A stretch of 64,000 bases of DNA. It comes from Tabrizicola_A sp965284335. Its GTDB lineage: Bacteria; Pseudomonadota; Alphaproteobacteria; Rhodobacterales; Rhodobacteraceae. Shown one piece after another: positions 7,374 to 16,188 of the stretch; position 1 is the stretch's first letter; every line of letters begins with the position of its first letter. The stretch lies in assembly GCF_965284335.1 (NCBI RefSeq), contig NZ_OZ260076.1. One strand, given 5' to 3'. A program made the translations under genes and the position numbers. Below the pieces are notes generated by a model that did not search any database, was not told the DNA's origin, and saw only the letters and a list, made by a program, of their open reading frames with translations.

Positions 7374-7592
7374 TCAGATCAGTTGGAGGCTGGCGAGCAG
7401 GGCGCTGGCGGCAGCAAGCTGGGGCGTTGGCAGTTCGATCTTGATGTGGGAGATCACATCGGATGCCTCCGCCGCGATGCCGTCCTCTCGCAGTGCGGTC
7501 TCGATGGCCTCGGCAACTGCATCGGGGCGGCTACGGTCGAAAGCCTCCGGCAAGGCCGCGTGGTCAATCCGGATGGTGGTGATGGCGGTCAT
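7374..7592 (-). CDS. small hypothetical protein
   Basis: The 72-residue product (MTAITTIRIDHAALPEAFDRSRPDAV...) is a mixed helix-strand protein with no recognised motif. A GGACAT-type site lies shortly before the start. It lies between two other small genes on the same strand with gaps of about ten bases, as expected for one transcript. Confidence 0.5.
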   Translation of the reverse strand: MTAITTIRIDHAALPEAFDRSRPDAVAEAIETALREDGIAAEASDVISHIKIELPTPQLAAASALLASLQLI

Positions 7593-7604
7593 GGGGATGT
7601 CCTT

Positions 7605-7817
7605 TCATGGTTGGGTGTCGGCGGGGCCTGCACGGCGTCCGGCCTCAAAGGCGGCCTCCAGGGCGGACCGGATCGCCCAGACAGCGTGCTCATGAAAATC
7701 GAGGCTGTCGGAATTCCGGGTCTCGAGCGTGTCGAGAATGAGGTGACGTTCTGCGATCTGCAGCAGCAGGGCGTCGCGGGCGGTGTTGGGGTCGGTTTGC
7801 TTGCTGCGGGCCATCAT
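7605..7817 (-). CDS. DUF6900-domain protein
   Basis: LLLQIAERHLILDTLETRNSDSLDFHEHAVWAIRSALEAAFEAGR is the DUF6900 signature found in alphaproteobacterial phages; its role is unknown. GGAGG six bases before 7817 supports the first of two consecutive ATGs. The start overlaps the upstream stop as TGATG. Confidence 0.7.
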   Translation of the reverse strand: MMARSKQTDPNTARDALLLQIAERHLILDTLETRNSDSLDFHEHAVWAIRSALEAAFEAGRRAGPADTQP

Positions 7818-8035
7818 CAGTCCTCCCAGCGGTGTTCGGGGTGGGTGGTGCGGGCGCGGGTTTCCTCGCGCATCATCTCCTGGGCGCGGGCCATCTCGAC
7901 CATCCCGTCGGCTTGGCTCATGCGGCCGGACATCACCTCGTCCATCACCCAGTTCACCCTTTCTTGCGCGGGGCTGGTATGGTTGCGCCACCCCTCGCTC
8001 ATCGAACTGTGGCCCATCTTCTCCTGTGCGCGCAT
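7817..8035 (-). CDS. small conserved phage hypothetical protein
   Basis: The 72-residue, Met- and Glu-rich helical protein (MRAQEKMGHSSMSEGWRNHTSPAQERVNWVMDEV) matches no family known to me. It is the first gene of the minus-strand unit controlled from 8127-8143. Confidence 0.5.
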   Translation of the reverse strand: MRAQEKMGHSSMSEGWRNHTSPAQERVNWVMDEVMSGRMSQADGMVEMARAQEMMREETRARTTHPEHRWED

Positions 8036-8126
8036 GGCTCTCTCCGATCCCTGTGTGCGGGGTGCGATGCACCCGCAGCCTTGGGATCAGAGTCGCTCCG
8101 GTGCGGAGTGTAATCAACTGATTTCG

Positions 8127-8143
8127 AAGCAATTACATTGCTT
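8127..8143. promoter_or_regulatory. operator-like palindrome, copy 2
   Basis: AAGCAATTACATTGCTT is a perfect seven-base inverted repeat with a three-base centre, about 93 bases upstream of the gene starting at 8035. With copy 1 it defines the shared box AGCAATNACNTTGCT. Confidence 0.65.
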
Positions 8144-8257
8144 TAGCCAACCTTCCTGGCGTTGGCGTAAGCATCCGAGAGCCGCGGGCTTCAAAGCCTT
8201 TCGACCTCGCAAAATGACGCTTGGCAAAATTTGGCAAAGGGGGTTAAGCTTGATCCT

Positions 8258-8497
8258 ATGACAACGATGAACATCTCCCTGCCAGACGCGCTGAAGACCT
8301 ATGTCGATGAACAGGTCACCGGTCGCGGCTATGGCACATCCAGCGAATATGTCCGCGAGCTGATCCGCAAGGATCAGGATCGCCAGAGGCTGCGCGGCTT
8401 GCTGCTGGAAGGTGCTGCGTCGCCAGCGGGGGATCCGATTGATGAGCCCTATTTTGCAGGTTTGCGCGATCGCGTGAGGGGCGGGCGCAAGGCGTGA
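8258..8497 (+). CDS. parD: ParD-family antitoxin
   Basis: The 79-residue protein has the ribbon-helix-helix start MTTMNISLPDALKTYVDEQVTGRGYGTSSEYVRELIRKDQDR, a classic ParD. The C-terminal half (DPIDEPYFAGLRDRVRGGRKA) is the toxin-binding tail. Upstream, TTTGGCAAA occurs twice in tandem (8219-8239 region), a possible operator. Its stop overlaps the GTG of parE, which is broken (next entry). Confidence 0.92.
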   Translation: MTTMNISLPDALKTYVDEQVTGRGYGTSSEYVRELIRKDQDRQRLRGLLLEGAASPAGDPIDEPYFAGLRDRVRGGRKA

Positions 8498-8826
8498 GTG
8501 GCAAGCTTGTCGTGCCACGTGCGCGCGCCCGTCAGGATATTGATGACGCGCTGACCTACTAACTGACGGAAGCCGGTGAAGATGTTGCCTTGCGGTTCAT
8601 CGATGCGGTGGAAGCGGCCTTACGGCATCTCTCTGCGCATCCTGCGAGCGGATCGCTTCGCTACGCCTATGAGCTCGATCTGCCGGGCTTGAGGGCCTGG
8701 CCTTTGCGCCGCTTTCCTTGGCTTGTTTTTTACAACGAGACCGACCAGCAGGTTGATGTGTGGCGCGTGCTTCACGGCAGCCAGGATATCCCAGCCTGGA
8801 TGGGAGAGGCGCTTTCGGACGACTGA
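8494..8826 (+). pseudogene. parE: ParE toxin with premature stop
   Basis: From the GTG at 8494 the frame reads 22 codons of a normal ParE N-terminus and then meets TAA at 8560-8562. The same frame continues with LTEAGEDVALRFIDAVEAALRHL and ends LHGSQDIPAWMGEALSDD, a complete ParE remainder. A single nonsense change has thus removed the toxin while the antitoxin stays intact. A restart at the internal 8590 codon would lack the first strand and helix. Confidence 0.85.
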
Positions 8827-8841
8827 CGAGGAGAGAGCCGC

Positions 8842-9444
8842 ATGCAGGGCATGAGCGAGCGCCAATACGCCGCCCATGTCGGGCTGTCGCGTGGGGCAAT
8901 CCAGAAGGCGAAGGAGGCGGGTCGGCTGGTGCTTCATACTGATGGCAGCATCGATGCCGCGGCCTCGGATCAGCGCCGGAGCGCACTGACCGACCCGTCG
9001 AAATCCCGCGCCACCCCAAGCGCGCCGAAACCTGCTGCACCCAAGCTGAAACCCGTCCCTGAAGCGGCGGTCGCCTCTGTGGGAGAAACCCTGCGCGAGG
9101 AAGGCCTGCCCGCCCCAACTGCTGCCGGTGGCACGACCTTTCTGCAAGCCAAGACCGCCAACGAGGTGCTGAAGGCGCAGGAACGCCGCATCCGGCTCCA
9201 GAAGCTAAAGGGCGAACTGGTCGAAAAGGCGCGGGCCGAGGCGCTGATGTTTCGGCTGGCGCGCGATGAGCGGGATGCCTGGGTGACCTGGCCGGGCCGC
9301 GTGGCAGCGCTGATGGCCTCGGAGCTTGGGGCGGCCCTGGGAGGCGAGATCACGGTGGAGGCGTCGGTGATGCAGAAAGTTCTGGAAACCCATGTCCGCA
9401 CGCAACTCGACAGCCTCGCCGAGATCCGCACTGGTGCTGAATGA
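8842..9444 (+). CDS. phage terminase small subunit, Nu1-like
   Basis: The 200-residue protein begins with a helix-turn-helix (MQGMSERQYAAHVGLSRGAIQKAKEAGRLVL), as in Nu1-type small terminases that recognise the packaging site. A Pro/Ala-rich linker (about residues 50-100) and a long C-terminal helix region with RDAWVTWPGRVAALMA follow; the latter binds the large subunit. It overlaps the terminase large-subunit gene. Confidence 0.85.
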   Translation: MQGMSERQYAAHVGLSRGAIQKAKEAGRLVLHTDGSIDAAASDQRRSALTDPSKSRATPSAPKPAAPKLKPVPEAAVASVGETLREEGLPAPTAAGGTTFLQAKTANEVLKAQERRIRLQKLKGELVEKARAEALMFRLARDERDAWVTWPGRVAALMASELGAALGGEITVEASVMQKVLETHVRTQLDSLAEIRTGAE

Positions 9445-11410
9445 GCAGATCCTCGCCTTTGATGGGGCGCAGGACCTGCTGCGCGCCTGGTCGCAGGGCA
9501 TCCGGCCTGACCCGAACCTGACGGTCTCGGAATGGGCCGACCGGCATCGCTGGCTTTCGTCCCGCGCCTCGGCCGAGCCGGGGCGGTATCGCACCGCGCG
9601 CACCCCCTATATGCGCGAGATCATGGATGCGCTTTCGCCTTCGAACTCGGCGCAGCGGGTGGTGTTCATGAAAGCAGCTCAAGTGGGCGCGACAGAAGCT
9701 GGAAACTGCTTCATTGGCTTTGTCATGCACCACGCGCCGGGCCCGATGCTGGCGGTGCAGCCGACGGTGGAGCTGGCCAAGCGCAATTCACGGCAACGGA
9801 TCGATCCGCTGATCGAGGAAAGCCCTGAGCTGCGGGAGAAGGTGAAACCTGCCCGCTCGCGCGATGCCGGCAACACGATGCTGTCGAAGGAGTTCGCGGG
9901 GGGCATCCTGATCCTGACCGGGGCCAATTCGGCGGTGGGACTGCGCTCGACGCCTGCGCGCTACATCTTTCTGGACGAGGTCGATGCCTATCCGGCCTCG
10001 GCTGATGAGGAAGGCGATCCGGTCAGCCTGGCGGAAGCGCGCTCTCTGACCTTCGCGCACAGGCGCAAGGTGTTTCTGGTCTCGACGCCCACGATCAAGG
10101 GGCTGTCACGCATCGAGCGGGAGTTTGAGGCAAGTGACCAGCGCCGGTTCTTCGTGCCCTGTCCGCATTGTGGCGAGGAGCAATGGCTGAAGTTCGAGCG
10201 GCTGCGCTGGGAGAAGGGCCAGCCCGAGACGGCGGTCTATCATTGCGAGGGCTGCGAACGGCCGATCGCGGAGCACCATAAGACGGTCATGCTGGAGCGC
10301 GGCGCATGGCGGGCGACGGCGGAGGCGACCGATCCGCTGACGGTGGGCTATCACCTCTCGGCGCTTTATTCGCCGCTGGGTTGGCTCAGCTGGGCGCGGA
10401 TCGCGCGGGCCTGGGAGGCGGCCTTGGGCAATGACGAGGCAATGCGGGCGTTTCGCAACACGATCCTGGGCGAGACCTGGTTCGAGACGGGCGAGGCGCC
10501 GGATTGGCAACGCCTGCAGGGTCATAAAGAAGAGTGGAAGCCGGGTACGGTACCTGCGGGCGGGGTGTTCCTGACGGCCGGGGCCGACGTCCAGAAGGAC
10601 CGGATCGAGGTTGATGTCTGGGCCTGGGGCAGCGGGCTGGAAAGCTGGCTGATCGATCATGTGATGATCGCGGGCGGCCCCGCGGATCCGGCTTGCTGGC
10701 AGAAACTGTCCGACCTCCTTGGGCGCACATGGCAACACGCCAGCGGTCAGCACCTGACCATCGCGCGGCTGGCGATCGACACGGGCTACGAGACCAGCGC
10801 GGTCTATGCCTGGGCGCGGCAAGTGGGCTTTGGACAGGTGGCCCCGATCAAGGGGCTGGAAGGCTTCAACCGCGCAAGCCCCGTCACTGGTCCGACCTAT
10901 GTCGATGCTACGGTGGGCGGCAAACGCCTGCGCCGGGGCGCGCGGCTCTGGTCGGTGGCGACATCGACCTTCAAGGCCGAGACCTATCGCTTTCTGCGCC
11001 AGGGTCGGCCCACGCCGGAAGAGATCACCGCCGGTGCTTCGTTCCCGGCGGGAACGGTGCATCTGCCGACCTGGGCGGACAGCGAATGGCTGAAACAGCT
11101 GACGGCGGAACAGCTGGTGACGGTAAAGACCAAGCGCGGCTTCACCAAGCTCGAATGGCAAAAGCTGCGGGAGCGCAACGAGGCGCTGGACTGCCGGGTC
11201 TACGCGCGGGCCGCTTCCTGGATTGCCGGGATCGATCGCTGGTCGGAGACGCAATGGGCGGCGCTGGCCGATGAGCTGGGTGTCGCCACTCCAGCTGCGT
11301 TGAAAACTCCAACGCAGCTTGCCGCGCCATCGGCATCGTTAGGCCCGGCGACACCCCGGCCGCCGCAGGGTCGCGGTTGGATAGGCCGCCGGCGCGGCAA
11401 TTGGCTATAG
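9434..11410 (+). CDS. terL: phage terminase large subunit, lambda GpA family
   Basis: With the GTG at 9434 as start the protein has 658 residues. The packaging ATPase shows a Walker A variant KAAQVGATE (about 80-88) and Walker B YIFLDEVDAY (about 177-186). Two CxxC pairs (CPHCGEE..., CEGCERP) follow near 240-280. The nuclease half contains TAGADVQKDRIEVDVWAWG and AIDTGYETSAVYAWA with acidic metal ligands. It cuts and pumps DNA into proheads. The GTG start overlaps the small-subunit gene by eleven bases. Confidence 0.95.
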   Translation: MLNEQILAFDGAQDLLRAWSQGIRPDPNLTVSEWADRHRWLSSRASAEPGRYRTARTPYMREIMDALSPSNSAQRVVFMKAAQVGATEAGNCFIGFVMHHAPGPMLAVQPTVELAKRNSRQRIDPLIEESPELREKVKPARSRDAGNTMLSKEFAGGILILTGANSAVGLRSTPARYIFLDEVDAYPASADEEGDPVSLAEARSLTFAHRRKVFLVSTPTIKGLSRIEREFEASDQRRFFVPCPHCGEEQWLKFERLRWEKGQPETAVYHCEGCERPIAEHHKTVMLERGAWRATAEATDPLTVGYHLSALYSPLGWLSWARIARAWEAALGNDEAMRAFRNTILGETWFETGEAPDWQRLQGHKEEWKPGTVPAGGVFLTAGADVQKDRIEVDVWAWGSGLESWLIDHVMIAGGPADPACWQKLSDLLGRTWQHASGQHLTIARLAIDTGYETSAVYAWARQVGFGQVAPIKGLEGFNRASPVTGPTYVDATVGGKRLRRGARLWSVATSTFKAETYRFLRQGRPTPEEITAGASFPAGTVHLPTWADSEWLKQLTAEQLVTVKTKRGFTKLEWQKLRERNEALDCRVYARAASWIAGIDRWSETQWAALADELGVATPAALKTPTQLAAPSASLGPATPRPPQGRGWIGRRRGNWL

Positions 11411-11422
11411 GACAACGATCAC

Positions 11423-11626
11423 ATGCCGTGGAGCGAGGAAGAACTGGCCGCCCTCCGGCGGGCCTATGCCAGCGGAACGAGCCGCGTGAGCTATGACGGC
11501 AAGTCTATCGATTATGGTACGGCCAGCGATCTCTTGCGACGCATCCGTGTGATCGAGGCGGAGATGGCCGTGAGCGCGGGCCAGCCCAAGCCGCGGCGCA
11601 GCTTTGCGCGCTTTTCCAAAGGCTGA
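11423..11626 (+). CDS. gpW-like head-tail joining protein
   Basis: The 67-residue protein (MPWSEEELAALRRAYASGTSRVSYDGKSIDYGTASDLLRRI) has the helix-hairpin-helix form of lambda gpW, which sits at the connector. Its place between terminase and portal agrees with lambda-like order. Confidence 0.8.
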   Translation: MPWSEEELAALRRAYASGTSRVSYDGKSIDYGTASDLLRRIRVIEAEMAVSAGQPKPRRSFARFSKG

Positions 11627-11631
11627 GCGCC

Positions 11632-13170
11632 ATGCATTGGTTTGATCGCGCCATCGGTGCCGTGGCGCCGGGGCTTGGCCTGCGCCGCGTGCGGCACCGC
11701 CAGGCTCTGGATGTGCTGACCCGCGCCTATGAGGGCGCGCGCCAATCACGGCGTACGGAAGGCTGGATCACGCCGGGCACCGGCGCAAATGCCGAGATCG
11801 GCCCGGCGCTGGCCCGGCTCAGGTCGCGCTCGCGTGACCTGGTGCGCAACAACCCCTATGCCGCCAAGGCCGTACAGGCGCTGGTGAGCAATATGGTGGG
11901 CACGGGGCTCATGCCGCGCGCCCGGGCGCAGGACACGGAGTTGGCCACCCAGGCGGATCGGCTCTGGGCCCGCTTTGCCGCCAGTTGCGATGCCGATGGG
12001 CTCACCGATTTTGCCGGGCTGCAGGCGCTGATCGTGCGCTCCCTGGTAGAAAGTGGGGAGGTGCTGGTGCGCCTGCGACCGCGGCGTCGCGAGGATGGTC
12101 TGCCGGTGCCCATGCAGATCCAGGTGCTGGAGCCTGATCATCTCGACAGCCTGCGCACAGAGGAGCTGTCAGGCGGGGGCTATATCCTGCAAGGGGTCGA
12201 GTTCGATCCTCTGGGGCGGCGTGTGGCCTATTGGCTCTTCCCCCGTCATCCGGGCGATGCCAATGCGCTGATGGGGCAGGGGGCTGTGCAATCGCGCCGC
12301 GTGCCGGCTGATCAAGTGCTGCATCTCTTCGAGCGTCTGCGCCCGGGCCAGGTGCGGGGCGTGCCCTGGTTTGCGCCAGTTATGCTGAAGATGCGCGACC
12401 TCGATGAGTATGACGAGGCGGAACTCGTGCGCAAGAAGATCGAGGCCTGCTTTGCGGCCTTCGTGACGGGCGTGGAGGACGAAGGTACGCTTGGTTCGGC
12501 GCAGACCAATGCCGCCGGGCAGCGGGTCGAGAGCTTCGAGCCGGGGATGATCGAATATCTCGAGCCCGGCAAGGATGTGAAATTCGCCAGCCCCGCATCC
12601 TCGGGCGGCTATGCCGAATATATGCGCTTCCAGCTGCATGCGATCGCGGCCGGGGTAGGGCTGACCTATGAGCTGCTGACTGGTGATCTCAGCCAGGTGA
12701 ATTACAGCTCGATTCGAGCTGGGTTGATCGAGTTCCGCCGCAGGATGGAGGCGCTGCAATGGCAGCTTTTGGTGCCCGGGCTCTGCCAGCCGGTCTGGCG
12801 CCGCTTTGTGCAAGCCGCCCAAGCCGCAGGTCAGCTGCCCCAGGACGCCGAGATCATTGCTGATTGGACGGCCCCGCGCTTCGAGGCGGTGGATCCGCTG
12901 AAGGATATCCAGGCGGATGTGCTGGCGGTGCGCGCAGGCGTCATGACGCTGAAGGAGGCGATTGCGCGCCAGGGTTATGAGCCCGCGCAGGTGCTGCGGG
13001 AGATTGCCGCGACCAATGCCGAGCTCGATGCGCTGGGGCTCATTCTCGACAGCGATCCCCGGCGGTCGACCAAGACCGGCCAGGACAGTGGGCGTGCCAA
13101 TGATCAAAGCGCAATGCCGCCCGAGCAGACAGAAGGACAGGACAATGACGAAGAGGACAGATCCCGCTGA
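11632..13170 (+). CDS. phage portal protein, lambda family
   Basis: The 512-residue protein is a typical lambda-family portal. Conserved stretches include RSRDLVRNNPYAAKAVQALVSNMVGTG near residue 63, the SSIRAGLIEFRR segment near 360, and the WR(R)FV end. Twelve copies form the DNA gate at the capsid vertex. The 3' end overlaps the protease-capsid gene by 26 bases. Confidence 0.95.
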   Translation: MHWFDRAIGAVAPGLGLRRVRHRQALDVLTRAYEGARQSRRTEGWITPGTGANAEIGPALARLRSRSRDLVRNNPYAAKAVQALVSNMVGTGLMPRARAQDTELATQADRLWARFAASCDADGLTDFAGLQALIVRSLVESGEVLVRLRPRRREDGLPVPMQIQVLEPDHLDSLRTEELSGGGYILQGVEFDPLGRRVAYWLFPRHPGDANALMGQGAVQSRRVPADQVLHLFERLRPGQVRGVPWFAPVMLKMRDLDEYDEAELVRKKIEACFAAFVTGVEDEGTLGSAQTNAAGQRVESFEPGMIEYLEPGKDVKFASPASSGGYAEYMRFQLHAIAAGVGLTYELLTGDLSQVNYSSIRAGLIEFRRRMEALQWQLLVPGLCQPVWRRFVQAAQAAGQLPQDAEIIADWTAPRFEAVDPLKDIQADVLAVRAGVMTLKEAIARQGYEPAQVLREIAATNAELDALGLILDSDPRRSTKTGQDSGRANDQSAMPPEQTEGQDNDEEDRSR

Positions 13171-15388
13171 GGGGGCAAAGGGTCCTGCGATTCCCGCGCC
13201 GGAAGAACGCCGCCTTGGGCTGCAGATGCGCGCGGATGTGCGGTTGATGCCGGAGACGGTCGATGCCGAGGCCCGCACGGTGGAGCTGGTCTGGTCGACG
13301 GGCGCGATGGTGCGCAGGCGCAATACCTGGACCGGCAAGCCCTATGATGAGGTGCTCTCGCTGGAGGCAGGGCATGTGGATCTGAGCCGGCTCAATGGGG
13401 GCGCGCCGCTCCTTAACACGCATGGCGCGCATGATCTGGGCCAGGTGCTGGGTGTGGTGGAACGCGCCTGGGTCGAGGCCGGCGAGGCAGGGGCGCAGGG
13501 TAGGGCGCGCGTGCGCTTCTCGGCGCGCGCTGATGTCGAGCCGATTTGGCGCGATGTGGAAGCCGGCATCATTCGCAATGTGTCGGTGGGCTACAGCGTG
13601 CGCCGCTTCGAGATCACCGAACAAGAGGGGCAGGTGCCGATCTGGCGCGCTGTGGATTGGCAGCCGATGGAGCTCTCGGCTGTGCCTGTCGGGGCCGATG
13701 CTGCGGCGGGCTTCCGAGGTGGCGGAGCGCCGGAGGTCTTTTGCCAGTTGGTGCGCGCGACACCGCCCGAACCGTCACAGCTACAGACCGAGACCGGGCA
13801 AGCGGTCACAGACCAGGAAAAGGACAAGACTATGGATGAGCAGATTAAGACCCCCGTTGCGCGTGGGATGACGGAGCCTGGCGACGCTTTCGAGATTGGG
13901 CGTCAGACCAGGGTGGCGCCCGAGCATGCGGCGCGCCCTGCGGCAGACCCGCGCCACGCAGCGGCAGAAGAACAGCCGACAGCGGGCAGGGCGGCGGCGG
14001 CAGAGCCAACGGCCACCCAGGAGCAGCGCCGCGCGATTGGCGCCAGCATTGTCGCAGAGGCTGGCCGCGCTGTGGTTGATGAAGCTGCCATGCGCCGGAT
14101 CGCGCAGGATGCGATGGAAGGCGAGCGCGCCCGGATATCGGGCATTCAGGATGCCGCGCGCAAATTGGGCCTAGGCGAAGAGATCACGGCGGATCTCGTG
14201 CGCCAGGGTGTCAGCCTCGATGAGGCGCGTGGCGCGCTGATCGACGCCGCGGCCCAAAATGACCGCGCGGTCGAGACGCGCCCGCATATCCGCATGGGCG
14301 GGCAATGCGAAGTGGACACCCGCCGCGCGGCGGTGGAAGCAGCCTTGCTGCATCGTCACGACCCTGGCCGGTTCGAACTGACGGCAGCGGCGCGAGACTG
14401 GCGCGGGCTTTCGCTCATCGAAATGGCGCGTGACATCCTTGCCTCAGAAGGGGTGCGGGTGCGCGGGCTCAGTCGCGATGAACTGGCGACGCGGGCGCTG
14501 CACAGCACCTCCGATTTTCCGCTGATCTTGTCCAATGTCACCAACAAGACCCTGCGTGCAGCCTATGAAACCGCGCCGCGGACCTTCGCGCCGATTGCGC
14601 GGCGCACGACGGTGGCCGACTTCCGCGATGTGCACCGTCTCCAACTGGGTGAGGCACCGCAGCTTGAGAAGGTGAACGAGAGCGGTGAATACAAGCGTGG
14701 CACGCTGGGTGAGGCGCAGGAGAAATACCGCATCGAGACCTTTGGCAAGGTGATCGGGATCACGCGGCAGGTCTTGATCAATGATGATCTCGATGCCTTC
14801 ACGCGGGTGCCTGCGCTCTTTGGCACGGCGGCAGCGACCTTGGAGAGCGATGTGGTCTGGGGCGTGATCACCGCCAATGCGGCCATGGCCGATGGCAAGG
14901 CGCTCTTCCATGCCGGACATAACAACATCGCCGCCACCGGCGTGAAACTCGATGTCGCGGGGCTGGCCAAGGCGCGCACAGCCATGAGCCTGCAAAAGGG
15001 GCTTGATGGCAAGATCGTGCTGAACATCCGCCCGGCGTTTCTGGTGGTGCCCACCTCGCTGGAACTGGAGGCGGAACAGCTGCTGGCGCAAAACATCGTG
15101 CCCGCGAAATCCACCGATGTGGTCCCGGGCTCGCTCCGAAGCCTGACGGTGATCTCTGAGCCGCGGTTGGATCCCGGCACCGGGGCCGTGCCGTGGTATC
15201 TGATGGCAAGCCCGGCGGCGATCGACACGATCGAATATGCCTATCTTGAGGGGCAGGAGGGCGTCGCGATGGAGACCCGGATGGGCTTTGACGTCGACGG
15301 GATGGAAATCCGCGCACGGCTCGATTTTGGCGCCAAGGCGATCGATTGGCGCGGGCTCTACAAGAACCCGGGCGTGGCGCTGAGTTGA
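13145..15388 (+). CDS. prohead protease / major capsid protein fusion
   Basis: The 747-residue protein joins two jobs. Residues ~15-195 are an HK97-type prohead protease (LLNTHGAHDLGQVLGVVERAW with the likely catalytic His, then SVGYSVRRFEI). A charged Ala/Glu-rich scaffold-like linker spans ~200-400. Residues ~430-747 are a major capsid domain (LILSNVTNKTLRAAYETAP..., YRIETFGKVIGITRQVLINDD, ending LDFGAKAIDWRGLYKNPG). Such fusions are a recognised protein type in Rhodobacteraceae phages and presumably self-cleave. An internal ATG at 13832 (residue 230), preceded by AAGGA, could give a separate linker-capsid product. Confidence 0.9.
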   Translation: MTKRTDPAEGAKGPAIPAPEERRLGLQMRADVRLMPETVDAEARTVELVWSTGAMVRRRNTWTGKPYDEVLSLEAGHVDLSRLNGGAPLLNTHGAHDLGQVLGVVERAWVEAGEAGAQGRARVRFSARADVEPIWRDVEAGIIRNVSVGYSVRRFEITEQEGQVPIWRAVDWQPMELSAVPVGADAAAGFRGGGAPEVFCQLVRATPPEPSQLQTETGQAVTDQEKDKTMDEQIKTPVARGMTEPGDAFEIGRQTRVAPEHAARPAADPRHAAAEEQPTAGRAAAAEPTATQEQRRAIGASIVAEAGRAVVDEAAMRRIAQDAMEGERARISGIQDAARKLGLGEEITADLVRQGVSLDEARGALIDAAAQNDRAVETRPHIRMGGQCEVDTRRAAVEAALLHRHDPGRFELTAAARDWRGLSLIEMARDILASEGVRVRGLSRDELATRALHSTSDFPLILSNVTNKTLRAAYETAPRTFAPIARRTTVADFRDVHRLQLGEAPQLEKVNESGEYKRGTLGEAQEKYRIETFGKVIGITRQVLINDDLDAFTRVPALFGTAAATLESDVVWGVITANAAMADGKALFHAGHNNIAATGVKLDVAGLAKARTAMSLQKGLDGKIVLNIRPAFLVVPTSLELEAEQLLAQNIVPAKSTDVVPGSLRSLTVISEPRLDPGTGAVPWYLMASPAAIDTIEYAYLEGQEGVAMETRMGFDVDGMEIRARLDFGAKAIDWRGLYKNPGVALS

Positions 15389-15441
15389 TTATCTTGATCT
15401 GCGGTGACATTTCAGACAGCGGAGTGGGGCGGGTAACCTTG

Positions 15442-15729
15442 TCAGGGCCACATCTGTGCTGCGTGAAGTACGCGCAGCACGGTCACTTTGGTCGACCGTT
15501 CCGCATAAATGACGATGTAATTGGGGTGAACGATCAATTCCCTCGTCCCCCGCACCCTGCCAGGCCGACACTGTTTTGGATGCGCAGGTAGGTGCGATAC
15601 CTTGGTTCCGATCGTTTCCAGCAGCGCGCGCGCCGCCGCTGGGTTGTCATCTGCAATATAGTCAATGATGGCCAATAGGTCGGAAACCGCCCGCGCAGAC
15701 CATTCGACTTTAGGCACCGCGTTTGCCAT
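15442..15729 (-). CDS. RelE/ParE-family toxin
   Basis: The 95-residue protein has WSARAVSDLLAIIDYIADDNPAAARALLETI and ends with YIVIYAERSTKVTVLRVLHAAQMWP, the ParE/RelE layout. It is antisense to the capsid and decoration genes, 53 bases after the capsid stop. Its start overlaps the end of the antitoxin gene by 20 bases. Confidence 0.9.
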   Translation of the reverse strand: MANAVPKVEWSARAVSDLLAIIDYIADDNPAAARALLETIGTKVSHLPAHPKQCRPGRVRGTRELIVHPNYIVIYAERSTKVTVLRVLHAAQMWP

Positions 15730-16003
15730 CGATCAGCGCGCGCGCATCCTGCATGACCTGATCATGCGGGATGCCTGGGCCTGGATCTGTGAGGGCTTCA
15801 TGCACTTTAGCCCGAAACCAGGCATCATAGCTGTCTGGATCTGTGGTCAGTCCAGCAGGAAGGCCCCCTTCGGCCGCGACACGAGTCAACAGAATGCGCA
15901 CGGCGTCGGAAAGCGTGAGCCCGACACCCGAGAGGGCTTCAGCGGCTCGTGCTTTGACATGATCGTCGACGCGGACGTGCAACATTGAGGTTTGAGACGG
16001 CAT
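15710..16003 (-). CDS. relB: RelB/DinJ-family antitoxin
   Basis: The 97-residue product carries the RelB/DinJ ribbon-helix-helix (MLHVRVDDHVKARAAEALSGVGLTLSDAVRILLTRVA) and a C-terminal region for toxin binding. A TCTCA-AA-TGAGA palindrome 33 bases upstream of the start is a likely self-regulation site. Confidence 0.9.
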   Translation of the reverse strand: MPSQTSMLHVRVDDHVKARAAEALSGVGLTLSDAVRILLTRVAAEGGLPAGLTTDPDSYDAWFRAKVHEALTDPGPGIPHDQVMQDARALIDGKRGA

Positions 16004-16035
16004 GGCGGCTCCTCCTTCACATCCACCAATATAGG

Positions 16036-16047
16036 TCTCAAATGAGA
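16036..16047. promoter_or_regulatory. palindromic operator of the RelBE-type pair
   Basis: TCTCAAATGAGA is a perfect twelve-base palindrome just upstream of the minus-strand antitoxin start at 16003. Confidence 0.5.
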
Positions 16048-16188
16048 TACACTCAAGGGCTTCGCAAGAGCGAACCCTACCAACGTCGGACGATCTGACC
16101 GGCAGTCATCGTGCCCCAACACTAGGGGCTGCACGTAAAAGGCGGTGCTCGCAAGTGCCGCGTGTACCTTCATAGAAAAGGACCTCCC

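Noticed and set aside
10106..11254. 382-codon open frame antisense to the terminase
   Set aside because: It is a shadow of a strongly supported terminase large-subunit gene in GC-rich DNA.
12169..13338. 389-codon open frame antisense to the portal gene
   Set aside because: Shadow of the portal and protease genes; no recognisable domain.
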